Position numbers and translations under genes: made by a program. Below, in pieces: positions 45,391 through 54,201 of a DNA stretch of 64,000 bases (its first letter is position 1; the number at the start of each line of letters is the position of its first letter). The notes under the pieces were generated by a model, which had not been told where the DNA came from, ran no database searches, and saw only the letters and a program-made list of their open reading frames with translations. The stretch comes from Streptomyces harbinensis (GTDB taxonomy: Bacteria > Actinomycetota > Actinomycetes > Streptomycetales > Streptomycetaceae), in NCBI RefSeq assembly GCF_900116145.1, contig NZ_FPAB01000004.1:569635-633634 (forward strand). Direction: 5' to 3'.

Positions 45391-46020
45391 TCAGGAGCGA
45401 TCCGCCCACTCGTCCAGGACGCGGGTGTCGACGACGCTGATCACTTTGCGTGCGGTCGCCACCGCGCCGACCTCGCGCAGGTCCTGCAGCGCCTCGGTCA
45501 CGCTGTTGCGGGACGCGCCGACGGCCTGCGCGAGTTCTTCCTGGGTGAGCCCGGTCAGCTGCCGGCTGCGGGCGAGGGTGGACAGTCGCCGCAGGGTACG
45601 GGCGAGCCGGGCCGGGACCGGCAGGGTGACCAGCTCGGCGCGGTACTCGTCGGATTCGCGGGTTCTCTCCAGCGCCCGGTCGAGCAGGTCGGCGTGGAGG
45701 TCGTTCTCCTCGACGAACTTCCGGAACCGGTGCGCGTCCAGGACACGCGTGACGCAGGGGGTGACGGCGACGACATCCGCGCCGCGCAGCTGGTGTCCCC
45801 GGCTGAGGACCGAGACCTCGCCCAGCAACTCGCCGGGCCCGCGGAAGGCCAGCCACAGGACGGTTCCGTCCCGCCGGTGCTGGACAACCTTGGCCAGACC
45901 GGTGGTGAGCACCAGCAGATACGTGCCGCGCGATCCCTGGCTCAGCATCACGTCCCCGGCCGCATAAAGCCGTTGTGTGCCCTGCCGGGCCAAGATCTCC
46001 GCCATCTGATCCGACCGCAC
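45391..46020 (-). CDS. Crp/Fnr-family regulator with cyclic-nucleotide-binding-like domain
   Basis: The 209-residue protein has an N-terminal cNMP-binding-like beta roll (GDVMLSQGSRGTYLLVLTTG, then FRGPGELLGEVSVLSRG, then LRGADVVAV). A C-terminal winged HTH follows (LTGLTQEELAQAVGASRNSV). The phosphate-binding cassette keeps Gly-Glu and Arg, but the Ser/Thr after Arg is Gly, so the ligand is uncertain. The GTG start at 46020 has GGAGGG upstream. It lies 153 bases upstream of the cyclase-like gene in the same direction, so it may sense the nucleotide made by that protein and control the operon. Confidence 0.85.
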   Translation of the reverse strand: MRSDQMAEILARQGTQRLYAAGDVMLSQGSRGTYLLVLTTGLAKVVQHRRDGTVLWLAFRGPGELLGEVSVLSRGHQLRGADVVAVTPCVTRVLDAHRFRKFVEENDLHADLLDRALERTRESDEYRAELVTLPVPARLARTLRRLSTLARSRQLTGLTQEELAQAVGASRNSVTEALQDLREVGAVATARKVISVVDTRVLDEWADRS

Positions 46021-46166
46021 CGTCGTACCCTCCCCGCCCCAGGTGGCACTTCCCCGGCCGGGCGCGAACGGGTGGTATCCGGTGCGGCACCCCCGTCATG
46101 CCTGCGCGGCCCGACCCGGAGAGCATGCGCCGCGACCGCCGGATCGAAACCGGCGGATCCCGCCGG

Positions 46167-47210
46167 TCAGGTACCGGACAGGTCCAGCAGCACCTTGGAG
46201 GCCGTCGTGCGGTCGCCGGCGAGGGTGAAGGCTTCCGTCGCGCGGTCCAGGGGGAAGGTGTGGGTGACGACCGGACCGACGGGGAGGCCGGTGGCCAGGA
46301 GGGTCAGGGCTTCGTCGAATTCGGTGTCGAAGCGGAAGGCGCCGCGCAGGTCGAGTTCGCGGGTGACCGTGACGTTGCCCAGCAGGCCGATCTCGCCCGG
46401 TGGCAGCAGGCCCAGCAGGACGACGGTGCCGCCGCGGCGGGTGCGTTCCACGCAGGTGCGCAGGCCGGCCGGGGCGCCGGAGGCTTCGATCGTGATGTCG
46501 AACGGGGCGGACCAGGCCGGGTCGTCGGGGTGGTCGGCCCGGACGGTGGCGGTGGCGCCCACCGCCGCGGCGATGCGCAGGGGTTCGTCCACCAGGTCGG
46601 AGGCCACGATCTCGGCGGCGCCGCGGTGGCGCAGGGCCGCGACGACGAGGCAGCCGATGGGGCCCGCGCCGGTGACCAGGACGCGCTTGCCCCGGACGTC
46701 GCCGGCCCGGTTGACGGCGTGCAGTGCGACGGAGAGGGGTTCGGCCAGTACGGCGCGGTCCAGCGCGAGGCGCGGCGGCAGCGGACGGAGCTGGGCCGCG
46801 GGTACGTTGACGCGCTGGGCGAACCCGCCCTGGACGTGCGGCAGATGTGCGGCGCTGCCGAGGTAGCGGGTGTGGCCGCAGATGTTGCGGCGGTCGGCGG
46901 CGCACTCGGGGCAACTGCCGCAGGGGGTGGCGGGGTGGATCGCGACCGGGGTGCCGACCGCCGGGCCGGTGGTGGTGGGGCCGAGCGCCGCCACGTGGCC
47001 CACCACCTCGTGGCCGAGCACCATCGGCTCGCGCACGGCGAAGTCGCCGACGCGGCCTTGGTGGTAGTAGTGCAGGTCCGAGCCGCAGATCCCGCCGAGC
47101 GCGATGGCGACGGCGATCTCGCCGGGGCCGGGCCCGGGGGTGGTGCGTTCCTCGATCCGCAGATCGCCGGCGCCGTGCACGGTGCAGGCGCGGACGGTGG
47201 TGGGGTGCAT
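46167..47210 (-). CDS. idnD: Zinc-dependent L-idonate 5-dehydrogenase-like alcohol dehydrogenase
   Basis: The 347-residue medium-chain dehydrogenase has the catalytic zinc motif GGICGSDLHYYHQGR with GHEVVGHV, the structural zinc cysteines CGSCPECAADRRNIC, and the Rossmann motif VLVTGAGPIGCLVVA. The SDLHYYHQG pattern is typical of L-idonate 5-dehydrogenases, which turn L-idonate into 5-ketogluconate with NAD(P). The neighbouring SDR would reduce that product to gluconate. The two genes are 17 bases apart and face an IclR regulator. Confidence 0.82.
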   Translation of the reverse strand: MHPTTVRACTVHGAGDLRIEERTTPGPGPGEIAVAIALGGICGSDLHYYHQGRVGDFAVREPMVLGHEVVGHVAALGPTTTGPAVGTPVAIHPATPCGSCPECAADRRNICGHTRYLGSAAHLPHVQGGFAQRVNVPAAQLRPLPPRLALDRAVLAEPLSVALHAVNRAGDVRGKRVLVTGAGPIGCLVVAALRHRGAAEIVASDLVDEPLRIAAAVGATATVRADHPDDPAWSAPFDITIEASGAPAGLRTCVERTRRGGTVVLLGLLPPGEIGLLGNVTVTRELDLRGAFRFDTEFDEALTLLATGLPVGPVVTHTFPLDRATEAFTLAGDRTTASKVLLDLSGT

Positions 47211-47227
47211 GGGTGGCTCCGGAGGGG

Positions 47228-47998
47228 TTACAGGACGGAGAGCATGCCGCCGTCGACGTACAGCAGTTGCCCGTTGACGAAGTCGGAGGCGGGGGAGGCG
47301 AGGAAGAGCAGGGCGCCGACCAGGTCCTGGGTCTGCCCCCAGCGGCCGGCCGGGGTGCGCTTGCGGACCCAGGCGCTGAACTCCTCGTCCGCGACCAGCG
47401 CGGAGGTCAGTTCGGTGTCGAAGTAGCCGGGGCCGATGCCGTTGACCTGGATGCCGGACGGGCCGAGGTCGGCGCACATGCCCTTGGTGAGCATCTTCAG
47501 GCCGCCCTTGGTGGCCGAGTAGGGGGCGATGCCCGGGCGGACGGCCTCGCTCTGCAGCGAGCAGATGTTGATGATCTTGCCCTGCCCCCGGGGCACCATG
47601 CGCCGGGCGACCTCGCGGCCGACGAGGAAGGCGCTGGTGAGGTTGGTGTCGAGCAGGCCCTGCCAGTCCTCGTCGGTGAAGTCGGTGAAGGGGGCGCGGC
47701 GCTGGGCGCCGGTGTTGTTCACCAGGATGTCGATCGCGCCGGCCCGCTCCTCGATCCGGGCGACGGCGGTGGCGACGGCGGCGGAGTCGGTGACGTCGAA
47801 GGGCTCGGCGAGGACGGCGTCCCCGTACGTACCGGCCAGTTCCGCGCGGGTGGCCTCCAGGGTGGCGGCGTCGCGGCCGTTGAGGACGACCGTGCAGCCG
47901 GCCTCCAGCAGCCCGGTGGCCAGCGCCCGGCCGATGCCGCGGCTCGATCCGGTGACCAGGGCCACCTTGCCGGTGACGTCGAACAGGGGGTGGCTCAT
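47228..47998 (-). CDS. idnO: Gluconate 5-dehydrogenase-like short-chain dehydrogenase
   Basis: The 256-residue SDR shows cofactor motif VALVTGSSRGIGRALA, DILVNNTGAQRR, and the catalytic set Ser (NICSLQSE), Tyr-x3-Lys (YSATKGGLK). NTGAQRR and PFTDFTDEDW are typical of 5-keto-D-gluconate reductases (IdnO/Gno). It is the first gene of the two-gene idonate/gluconate operon; ATG 47998 with GAGAGG upstream. The promoter region carries the TTTCCA palindrome expected to bind the divergent IclR regulator. Confidence 0.88.
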   Translation of the reverse strand: MSHPLFDVTGKVALVTGSSRGIGRALATGLLEAGCTVVLNGRDAATLEATRAELAGTYGDAVLAEPFDVTDSAAVATAVARIEERAGAIDILVNNTGAQRRAPFTDFTDEDWQGLLDTNLTSAFLVGREVARRMVPRGQGKIINICSLQSEAVRPGIAPYSATKGGLKMLTKGMCADLGPSGIQVNGIGPGYFDTELTSALVADEEFSAWVRKRTPAGRWGQTQDLVGALLFLASPASDFVNGQLLYVDGGMLSVL

Positions 47999-48013
47999 GA
48001 AGATCCTCTCACC

Positions 48014-48051
48014 TTTCCACTGAGTGGAAAGAACATCTACTGACTGGAAAA
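48014..48051. promoter_or_regulatory. IclR-type operator: perfect 17-bp palindrome plus partial copy
   Basis: TTTCCACTGAGTGGAAA (48014-48030) is a perfect palindrome around a central G. A second half-site, ACTGACTGGAAAA, follows at 48039-48051 and matches the first at 11 of 12 positions. Both lie just upstream of idnO and 75-112 bases before the IclR gene. TTTCCA/TGGAAA arms are common for IclR regulators. Confidence 0.7.
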
Positions 48052-48125
48052 CATCGTCGGCGCCGGCGGTGAGCGCTGTCAAGCGAGGAACGGGAAGCAA
48101 TTCCGGCCAGTGGTAATTTCCTGGG

Positions 48126-48893
48126 GTGAGCAGCACCGAAGTGCCGTCCGACGTCGTCGGCCGGGCGATCCGGCTCCTCGTCCTGGTCGGCGAGCACCCG
48201 CACGGCATCACGCTCTCCGAACTGTCCCGGGCGAGCGGCGTCCCGGTCAGCACGGCGCACCGGCTGGTCAACGCGCTGTGCCGCGAGGGCCTGGTGGACT
48301 TCGAGACCGCCGGCAAGCGCTACAAACCCGGCCTGCGCCTCTTCCAGCTCGGCCAGCAGGCGGGCCAGGCGTACGGGTTCGCCGGCACCGCCCTCCCCGT
48401 CATGCGGCGCGTGACGGAGCGGACCGAGGAAGCCACCCTCATGTCCGTCCTCGACGGCACCCGCCACCTGTACGTGCACTACGTGGACGGCCCGCTGCCG
48501 GTCGGCGTGCGCAGCGAACCCGGCCGGCACGGCCCGCTGCACTGCACCTCGATGGGCAAGATCCTCATCGCCTTCGCCCCCGAGGACGTACGCGCCGACC
48601 TGCTGGAACGCGTCGACCTCACCCCGTACGGCCCGAACAGCATCACCGACCGCGCCCGGCTGCGCGAGGACGTCCTGCGCGCCGCCGACCGCGGCTACGC
48701 CACCGCCGACGAGGAACACCACGCCGGCCTGCGCGCCGTGGCCGTACCGATCCTGCGCCCGGACGGCACCGCGCTCGCCTGCCTCTCCACCGCCGCCCCG
48801 GCCTTCCGCCGCAGCCTCGACGACCTGGTCGCCCTGGTACCCCTGCTCGGCGAGGCGGCCACCGAACTCGGCATCCGGCTGCCCGCCCGCTGA
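48126..48893 (+). CDS. IclR-family transcriptional regulator
   Basis: The 255-residue protein has an N-terminal winged HTH (TLSELSRASGVPVSTAHRL) and a C-terminal IclR effector domain with GVRSEPGRHGPLHCTSMGK and GYATADEEHHAGLRAVAVPI. It starts at GTG 48126. Placement divergent from idnO, with a palindrome between, suggests it represses or activates the idonate/gluconate genes in response to a sugar acid and regulates itself. Confidence 0.92.
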   Translation: MSSTEVPSDVVGRAIRLLVLVGEHPHGITLSELSRASGVPVSTAHRLVNALCREGLVDFETAGKRYKPGLRLFQLGQQAGQAYGFAGTALPVMRRVTERTEEATLMSVLDGTRHLYVHYVDGPLPVGVRSEPGRHGPLHCTSMGKILIAFAPEDVRADLLERVDLTPYGPNSITDRARLREDVLRAADRGYATADEEHHAGLRAVAVPILRPDGTALACLSTAAPAFRRSLDDLVALVPLLGEAATELGIRLPAR

Positions 48894-49001
48894 ACGCGGA
48901 ACGATGTAGCGCCCCTTCGCGTGGTCACACGGTGTCGATGGGGGGTTGGCTCTGCGAGACTGCCATGGGCAGAGACGAGGGGCAGGAAGGGGACCACGCG
49001 C

Positions 49002-49409
49002 ATGTACAACCGGGACGAGGAGACATGGGAAGCCCTCACCGTGGCCGGGCGGGAATTCCTGACGGAGTGCGCCGCTGACGGGAAGCTCACCGACTACACC
49101 ACGCTCAACAGGGAACTGGCCGAACGCACGGGCCTCGCGGGTTTCGACTTCCATCGCCCGGACGAGCGGGCAGCACTGGGCCACCTGCTCTACCGCGTCG
49201 TGGAGTCCACCTATCCCCAGGCGCGGAAGATGCTGTCGGCGGTGGTCGTCTACGGGAACAGCAACGACCCCGGGACCGGCTTCTACGCCCTCGCAACGGA
49301 GATGGATCTTCTCCCGAAGGGGGCTTCCGCCGAGCAGAAACTCGCGTTCTGGTCCGACCAGCTCACGGGGATCTTCGCGCACTACGGATCGCGGCCTGCC
49401 TCCGCCTAG
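49002..49409 (+). CDS. Hypothetical protein, 135 residues
   Basis: The ATG at 49002 has AAGGGG upstream. The protein begins MYNRDEETWEALTVAGREFL, has no signal or membrane segment, and contains ALGHLLYRVVESTYPQARKMLSAVVVYGNSNDPGTGFYALA. This looks like a compact alpha/beta domain of the kind common in actinobacterial accessory regions. I do not recognise the family. It converges on the PL8 lyase gene with only five bases between the stop codons. Confidence 0.65.
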   Translation: MYNRDEETWEALTVAGREFLTECAADGKLTDYTTLNRELAERTGLAGFDFHRPDERAALGHLLYRVVESTYPQARKMLSAVVVYGNSNDPGTGFYALATEMDLLPKGASAEQKLAFWSDQLTGIFAHYGSRPASA

Positions 49410-49414
49410 TGCGC

Positions 49415-51856
49415 TCAGCGCAAGGTCGCCGTCACGCTCCGGCCATTCAGCCGACGGGTGTCGGCCCGGAGACGAGTCCCGGTGGCGAGCTGTGCCACGC
49501 GCACACCCTCGTCCGCCGAGACGACGCCGAGGCGGTGGCCGCGGAACAGGACGGTCACGGTGTCGCGGGACGCGGTCGGATCCGCCACCGCCACCCGGAG
49601 CAGGCCGTCGCCGTCCCGGCGGAGGACGACCGAGGCCGGTCCCTCGATCGTCAGGTCCGCGACGCGGTGCGGGCCGGGGGCGAAGGTGTTGGCCGCCAGC
49701 AGGGAGAGGCCGTGGTGAGCGATGGCCTGCAGGCGGGGGGTGTTGGCCAGGACGGTGAGGGGGCCGTCGGTGTACGTGGCGAGCTGGGCCTCGGTGGCGT
49801 GCGGCACCAGGGCGTGCGCCAGGGACCGGGGCGCCGAGCGCGCCGGGTGGTGGACGGTGAGGGAGAAGACCCGCTTGCTCACCGGGGTATCGGCGTTGGC
49901 GGTGCGGATGCGGCGGCGGCTGTGGGTGACGGTTTCGAGGGTGACCACCGGGTTCGCCGGGGTGAGGAAGACATAGCCCACCGAGTGGCCGGACGCTTCG
50001 TAGCGGAGCCAGTCGGGAGAGCCACTGCCGGCCCACGGGGTGCCGTCGGGGAGGCGGCCGGTCACCGTGACCGGGTCGGCGGGATCGGCGATGCGGGTGT
50101 CGAGGGTGGTCGTCAGCGCGCGGCCGGCGGGGTCGGTGATGCCGGCGGTGAGGACGACGACCTCGTCGTCGAGCAGGAACCAGGACTTGGTGGCGCGGGC
50201 GTTGGCGTACGTCACGAAGTCACCGGGGAGTTCGTCCCTGGCGGCGTGGGCGGCGTCGTCGCCCAGGACGAGGGCGGCCGTGCCGTAGGTGTCCAGGCGG
50301 GCCCCGCCGGAGTGGGTGTTGGTGGCGAGCGGGAAGTAGACGTACCGGTTCTGGGCCTCGGAGGAGGCGGTGAAGCCGGCCGCCGGGTTGTCGTACCAGG
50401 TGGAGCCGTACAGTTCCGGGACGGTGCGGCGGGTTTCGACGGGGACGGTGACGCCGGCCAGGTGGTACGGGGAGACCGTGGTGAAGTAGTCCACGCCGTG
50501 GGCGAGGCGCTGGTCCTGGCCGCCGAGGTAGAGGTAGTGCGCGCCGTCGCCCTGGAACCAGGGTGTGAGGTTCTCGCCGTTCATGTACTCGTACGTGCTG
50601 ATCCGCTCCGAGCTGCGCGCGAGCGCGAAGGCCCAGCCCGGCCGCCGGTGGACGGTGCGGTCCATGGCGGGGAACGCGGCGTGCGCCGTCGTGCCCGCCA
50701 GGTCGGCCGCCGGGACGGAGGCGTCGGCCAGGATGTCCGCGTACCGGACGATGGTCAGCGGTGAGACGAACGTCGCCGGATCGGGCGGGGACTTCGACGT
50801 CTCGTGCAGATACTTGAGGTAGCCCCGGAGCGCGGTCGTATCGGCCACGTCGGTGACGGCCTCGGCCACGGCGGAGACGTCCGCGTAGCCGGTCGCCGGC
50901 CGGGAGACCGTGCGGCCCTTGACGATCTCCATCATCCAGCCCTCGAAGATCACCGGGGCGAAACCGCGTACCACCCAGTCCTGGACGACCGAGGTGAGCG
51001 CGGTGGTGTCGGTGTACGCCGTGCCGCGCAGCAGCTGGATGGTCTGGACGGCGCGGGTGAGGAGGTTCTTGCCGTACGCGCCGGTGTACGCCACCGATTC
51101 GTGTTGGATGAACGAGCCGTCGGCGTGGAAGCCGTCGCCCTCCTCCACCGTCGCGTACACGGTGAGCTGGTCGGCCACCGCCTTGGCGATGCGGGCGTCG
51201 TCGCCGGTGGCCGCGCCCTGGAGGACGCGGTTGGTGGTGATGTCGGCGAGGTTGGCGCCGGTGTGGAAGCGGGAGCCGAGGTCGACGTCACCGTCCTTGC
51301 CGTTGCGCAGGTACGCGTCCATCGAGGCCAGGTAGGTCGCCGTCAGGCCGGGGCGGTACGCGGCGAGTTCGTCCCCGAGCAGCACCAGCGTCTTGCTGAC
51401 ACTGGCCGCGATGCCGATCTCCCAGGTGAACCAGTTGCCGTAGTAGCCGCGTTCCTGGTCGCCGTAGTACGTGGCGTGCAGCTCTTCGAGCGCGTCGACG
51501 ACCCGGTGGGCGGTGGCGGTGTCGCCGGTGAGCCGGGTGGCGAGGGCGATCTCGTACAGGTTGCGGTAGGTGGTGTTCAGGTTCGGGTCGCTGGCGCCGA
51601 GGGGGAGGCCGCGGAAGAGTTCGCCGGGGCCGGCCGCGTCCAGCGCGGCGAGGTGGGTACGGGCGGTGGCGGCGATCGCGGCCAGCCGGGCGGCCGTCTC
51701 CGGGCGGGCACGGGACGCGGGGGTGCCGGCGAACAGGGCGACGGCGTTGGCGCGTACGGTCGCGGGCCCGGCCCGGTCCGCGGCGACCGCCGTGCCGGGG
51801 CGCGCGGACGCGGCCAGGGCCAGCGTCATCAGCAGGGTGCGGCGCGAGAGCTGCAT
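49415..51856 (-). CDS. Polysaccharide lyase family 8 (hyaluronate/chondroitin/xanthan lyase type)
   Basis: The 813-residue secreted enzyme has a Tat-like signal (MQLSRRTLLMTLALAASA). An alpha/alpha-barrel domain follows, with the PL8 catalytic residues Asn202 (TGANLADI), His252 (FIQHESVAY) and Tyr261 (TGAYGKN). The spacing, 50 and 9 residues, equals that of pneumococcal hyaluronate lyase (349/399/408). C-terminal beta-sandwich domains follow. It cleaves uronic-acid polysaccharides by beta-elimination; which polymer cannot be told. It is divergent from the SDR gene. Confidence 0.92.
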   Translation of the reverse strand: MQLSRRTLLMTLALAASARPGTAVAADRAGPATVRANAVALFAGTPASRARPETAARLAAIAATARTHLAALDAAGPGELFRGLPLGASDPNLNTTYRNLYEIALATRLTGDTATAHRVVDALEELHATYYGDQERGYYGNWFTWEIGIAASVSKTLVLLGDELAAYRPGLTATYLASMDAYLRNGKDGDVDLGSRFHTGANLADITTNRVLQGAATGDDARIAKAVADQLTVYATVEEGDGFHADGSFIQHESVAYTGAYGKNLLTRAVQTIQLLRGTAYTDTTALTSVVQDWVVRGFAPVIFEGWMMEIVKGRTVSRPATGYADVSAVAEAVTDVADTTALRGYLKYLHETSKSPPDPATFVSPLTIVRYADILADASVPAADLAGTTAHAAFPAMDRTVHRRPGWAFALARSSERISTYEYMNGENLTPWFQGDGAHYLYLGGQDQRLAHGVDYFTTVSPYHLAGVTVPVETRRTVPELYGSTWYDNPAAGFTASSEAQNRYVYFPLATNTHSGGARLDTYGTAALVLGDDAAHAARDELPGDFVTYANARATKSWFLLDDEVVVLTAGITDPAGRALTTTLDTRIADPADPVTVTGRLPDGTPWAGSGSPDWLRYEASGHSVGYVFLTPANPVVTLETVTHSRRRIRTANADTPVSKRVFSLTVHHPARSAPRSLAHALVPHATEAQLATYTDGPLTVLANTPRLQAIAHHGLSLLAANTFAPGPHRVADLTIEGPASVVLRRDGDGLLRVAVADPTASRDTVTVLFRGHRLGVVSADEGVRVAQLATGTRLRADTRRLNGRSVTATLR

Positions 51857-51924
51857 GGGCCACTCCAGGTCGGGTGCCGGTGCCTATGATCCGGTAGGAC
51901 GGGGATGTTGCACAGGGGGAGTGC

Positions 51925-53238
51925 ATGGGGGAGAACGAACTGGCCGCGTTCGAGGCGGCCATCGCGCGGCTGCGGGCCCTGCCCGAGGACGATCCGGTAC
52001 GGCTGCGGGCCGAGCGGGCGGCCGGCTCCTTCGTCCGGGAGGCAAGACGCCGGCGGAGCAGGGACCGGCGGGCCGGGGCGCGGGCGGCCGACGCCCGCGT
52101 CCAGGAACGGACCGCGACCGGCGCCGACGGCCGGCCCGAGGACGCCCCGCTGGCGGAGCGCGGCACCGGCACGGTGGGACGCTGGTCCGCTCCGCGGCGG
52201 TGCTACGTGTGCAAGGTGCTCTACCAGGACGTGCACACCTTCTACCACCGGCTCTGCCCCGGCTGCGCCGCCGACCATCTGCGGCGGCGCGGTCTTGGCA
52301 CCGATCTGCGCGGCCGGCGGGCGCTGCTCACCGGCGGCCGGGTGAAGATCGGGTTCCAGCTCGCGCTGATGCTGCTGCGGGACGGGGCCGAACTGCTGGT
52401 GACCAGCCGGTTTCCGGCGGACACGCTGCGCCGGTTCCGGGCTGTGCCGGGCAGCGACGCGTGGTTCGGCCGGCTCACGGTGGTCGGGATCGATCTGCGC
52501 GACCCGCGGCAGGTCGCGGGGTGGTGCGACCAGTTGCTGGCCGAGGGGCGCGCGCTGGACATCCTGATCAACAACGCGGCGCAGACGATACGGCGCCCGC
52601 CCGAGGCGTACGCCCTGCTGGCGGCCGGCGAGCAGCCGCCGTACCGCGAGGGACGGGCCCTGACGGCACCGGGGTTCACCGGCGCGGCTCCGGCCGCCCT
52701 CCCGGCCGGCGTGCTGGCGGAGGTGGACGTGGCGGGGCTGCTGCCGGACCGGGCGCCCGTCAACTCCTGGTCGGTGCGGCTCGGCGAGCTGGACGGAGCC
52801 GAGGTCCTGGAGACGTACCTGGTCAACGCCCTCGCCCCGCTGCTGCTGTGCGACCGGCTGCTGCCCCTGCTGCTGGCCTCGCCGCGGCCGCGCCGGTACG
52901 TCGTCAATGTATCGGCGGTGGAGGGCCGCTTCACGGCCCGGAACAAGACCGCGCGGCATCCGCACACCAACATGGCCAAGGCCGCCCTGAACATGCTCAC
53001 CCGCACCAGTGGGCCGGAACTCGCCAGGAGCGGCGTTTACATGAGCGCGGTGGACACCGGCTGGATCACGGACGAGAACCCGGAGCCGCGCAAGGCGTGG
53101 ACGGCCGGGGTCGGGTTCCGCACCCCACTGGACGTGGTGGACGGGGCGGCCCGGGTGTACGACCCGATCCTGCGCGGCGAGGCGGGCGACCCGGTGGCGG
53201 GGGTGTTCCTGAAGGACTACCGGGAGGCGGACTGGTAG
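51925..53238 (+). CDS. Short-chain dehydrogenase with cysteine-rich N-terminal module
   Basis: The 437-residue protein has about 85 helical residues first. Next comes a probable zinc module, CYVCKVLYQDVHTFYHRLCPGC (paired CxxC with His between). An SDR fold starts near residue 130 with ALLTGGRVKIGFQLALML, a variant of the TGxxxGxG motif. DILINNAAQTIRR and a late Asn-Met-Ala-Lys (HTNMAKAALNML) in place of Tyr-x3-Lys suggest altered or lost catalysis. Function unknown. ATG 51925 has GGGGGAG upstream. Confidence 0.8.
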   Translation: MGENELAAFEAAIARLRALPEDDPVRLRAERAAGSFVREARRRRSRDRRAGARAADARVQERTATGADGRPEDAPLAERGTGTVGRWSAPRRCYVCKVLYQDVHTFYHRLCPGCAADHLRRRGLGTDLRGRRALLTGGRVKIGFQLALMLLRDGAELLVTSRFPADTLRRFRAVPGSDAWFGRLTVVGIDLRDPRQVAGWCDQLLAEGRALDILINNAAQTIRRPPEAYALLAAGEQPPYREGRALTAPGFTGAAPAALPAGVLAEVDVAGLLPDRAPVNSWSVRLGELDGAEVLETYLVNALAPLLLCDRLLPLLLASPRPRRYVVNVSAVEGRFTARNKTARHPHTNMAKAALNMLTRTSGPELARSGVYMSAVDTGWITDENPEPRKAWTAGVGFRTPLDVVDGAARVYDPILRGEAGDPVAGVFLKDYREADW

Positions 53239-53307
53239 CCGGGGCCCCGCCGGGCTCCGGGAGCCGGCGGCCACCGGGTCACGAGCCGGGCGGGGCGGGG
53301 TTCCACG

Positions 53308-53859
53308 TCACGATTCCGGTGTCCGCCGGATATCGGTGACGGCTACTTCGGCGGATACGGGGCTCTGGGGATTCAGCTTCACGACGGCGTGATCCGGCAG
53401 ACCCGTGAGGACGTCCCGGAACAGGACGCGCTGGACTTCCGGGACATCACTGGGTGCGTGCACCGGGCTGGTGTAGATGGCGACGGTGAAGGGCTCGGTG
53501 CTCCGGAGTCCGGGGGAGTCCGGGGCGGTGTAGACAACGGACCCCAGGAGGGCGGCCTGCATGTCACCGTCGGAGATGTATCCCGTGGCCGCGAGCTGGA
53601 TCGCGGCTTCGAGCCGGTCCGTGGGAGCCTTCATGCCTCGGGCCTGCGGAGAAGGGCGGTATCGCGGGTTGGGGCGGAACTCCTCCGTCAGTTGTCCGTT
53701 GTCGTCGGCTTTCCAGGCGCCGATGATGCCGAATGGCGGGACCCTGCCGGATGGGTCGAAGTGGGGGTCGATGGCATAGATCCAGGATCCCGGCGACTTC
53801 GCGGCCTGCGCGCGTAGCGCGTCGGACACCGGCGGCAATGCCGGGTGGGGTTCGGTCAT
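53308..53859 (-). CDS. Type VII secretion system-associated protein
   Basis: The 183-residue soluble protein has the pattern of the streptomycete 'type VII secretion system-associated' family: SPGSWIYAIDPHFDPSGRVPPFGIIGAW, then EEFRPNPRYRPSPQARGM, AAIQLAATGYISD and PFTVAIYTSPVHAP. The last part resembles SseB-like domains. ATG 53859 has GCAGGGC/AGGAGC upstream. It lies at the 3' end of the toxin and immunity-like genes, consistent with a role in that secretion locus. Confidence 0.8.
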   Translation of the reverse strand: MTEPHPALPPVSDALRAQAAKSPGSWIYAIDPHFDPSGRVPPFGIIGAWKADDNGQLTEEFRPNPRYRPSPQARGMKAPTDRLEAAIQLAATGYISDGDMQAALLGSVVYTAPDSPGLRSTEPFTVAIYTSPVHAPSDVPEVQRVLFRDVLTGLPDHAVVKLNPQSPVSAEVAVTDIRRTPES

Positions 53860-53860
53860 T

Positions 53861-54037
53861 GCCCTGCGCTCCTGCGTTGACGATGGGCGGCCTCTTGCCG
53901 GTCCACGCTGATCCATAGGTGATGCGAACCGCGTAGTCGGTGCCCGAGAACTCTGCCAGGAGTCGCCCTCGGCGGTCCCCGTCCGGGGACACCAAGGTGA
54001 TCTCCTGGTCGTAAAGAATCTCCACCTCATCCGACAC
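53861..54037 (-). pseudogene. Fragment of a small unknown protein
   Basis: From GTG 54037 about 55 residues look genuine (VSDEVEILYDQEITLVSPDG, then AEFSGTDYAVRITYG). After that the frame turns into an Arg-rich shadow of the next gene and runs on to 53564. This suggests a frameshifted or truncated small gene of the secretion locus. The end point given is where the sensible sequence stops. Confidence 0.35.
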
Positions 54038-54201
54038 GTCGGGCCTCGGGGATCTTGGCCGTTCGGGTCGGGTTTGACGAGTCAATCGCTGAAGCGTCGA
54101 ACGAGAGGGTGCCAGTGCGGTGGGGGGAGAGAGACGTGCCGGACGCATGCGCATCCGCCGGTGAGTGAAGAGGCCGGAAGACCTCTTGGGTGCTCCCGCG
54201 G

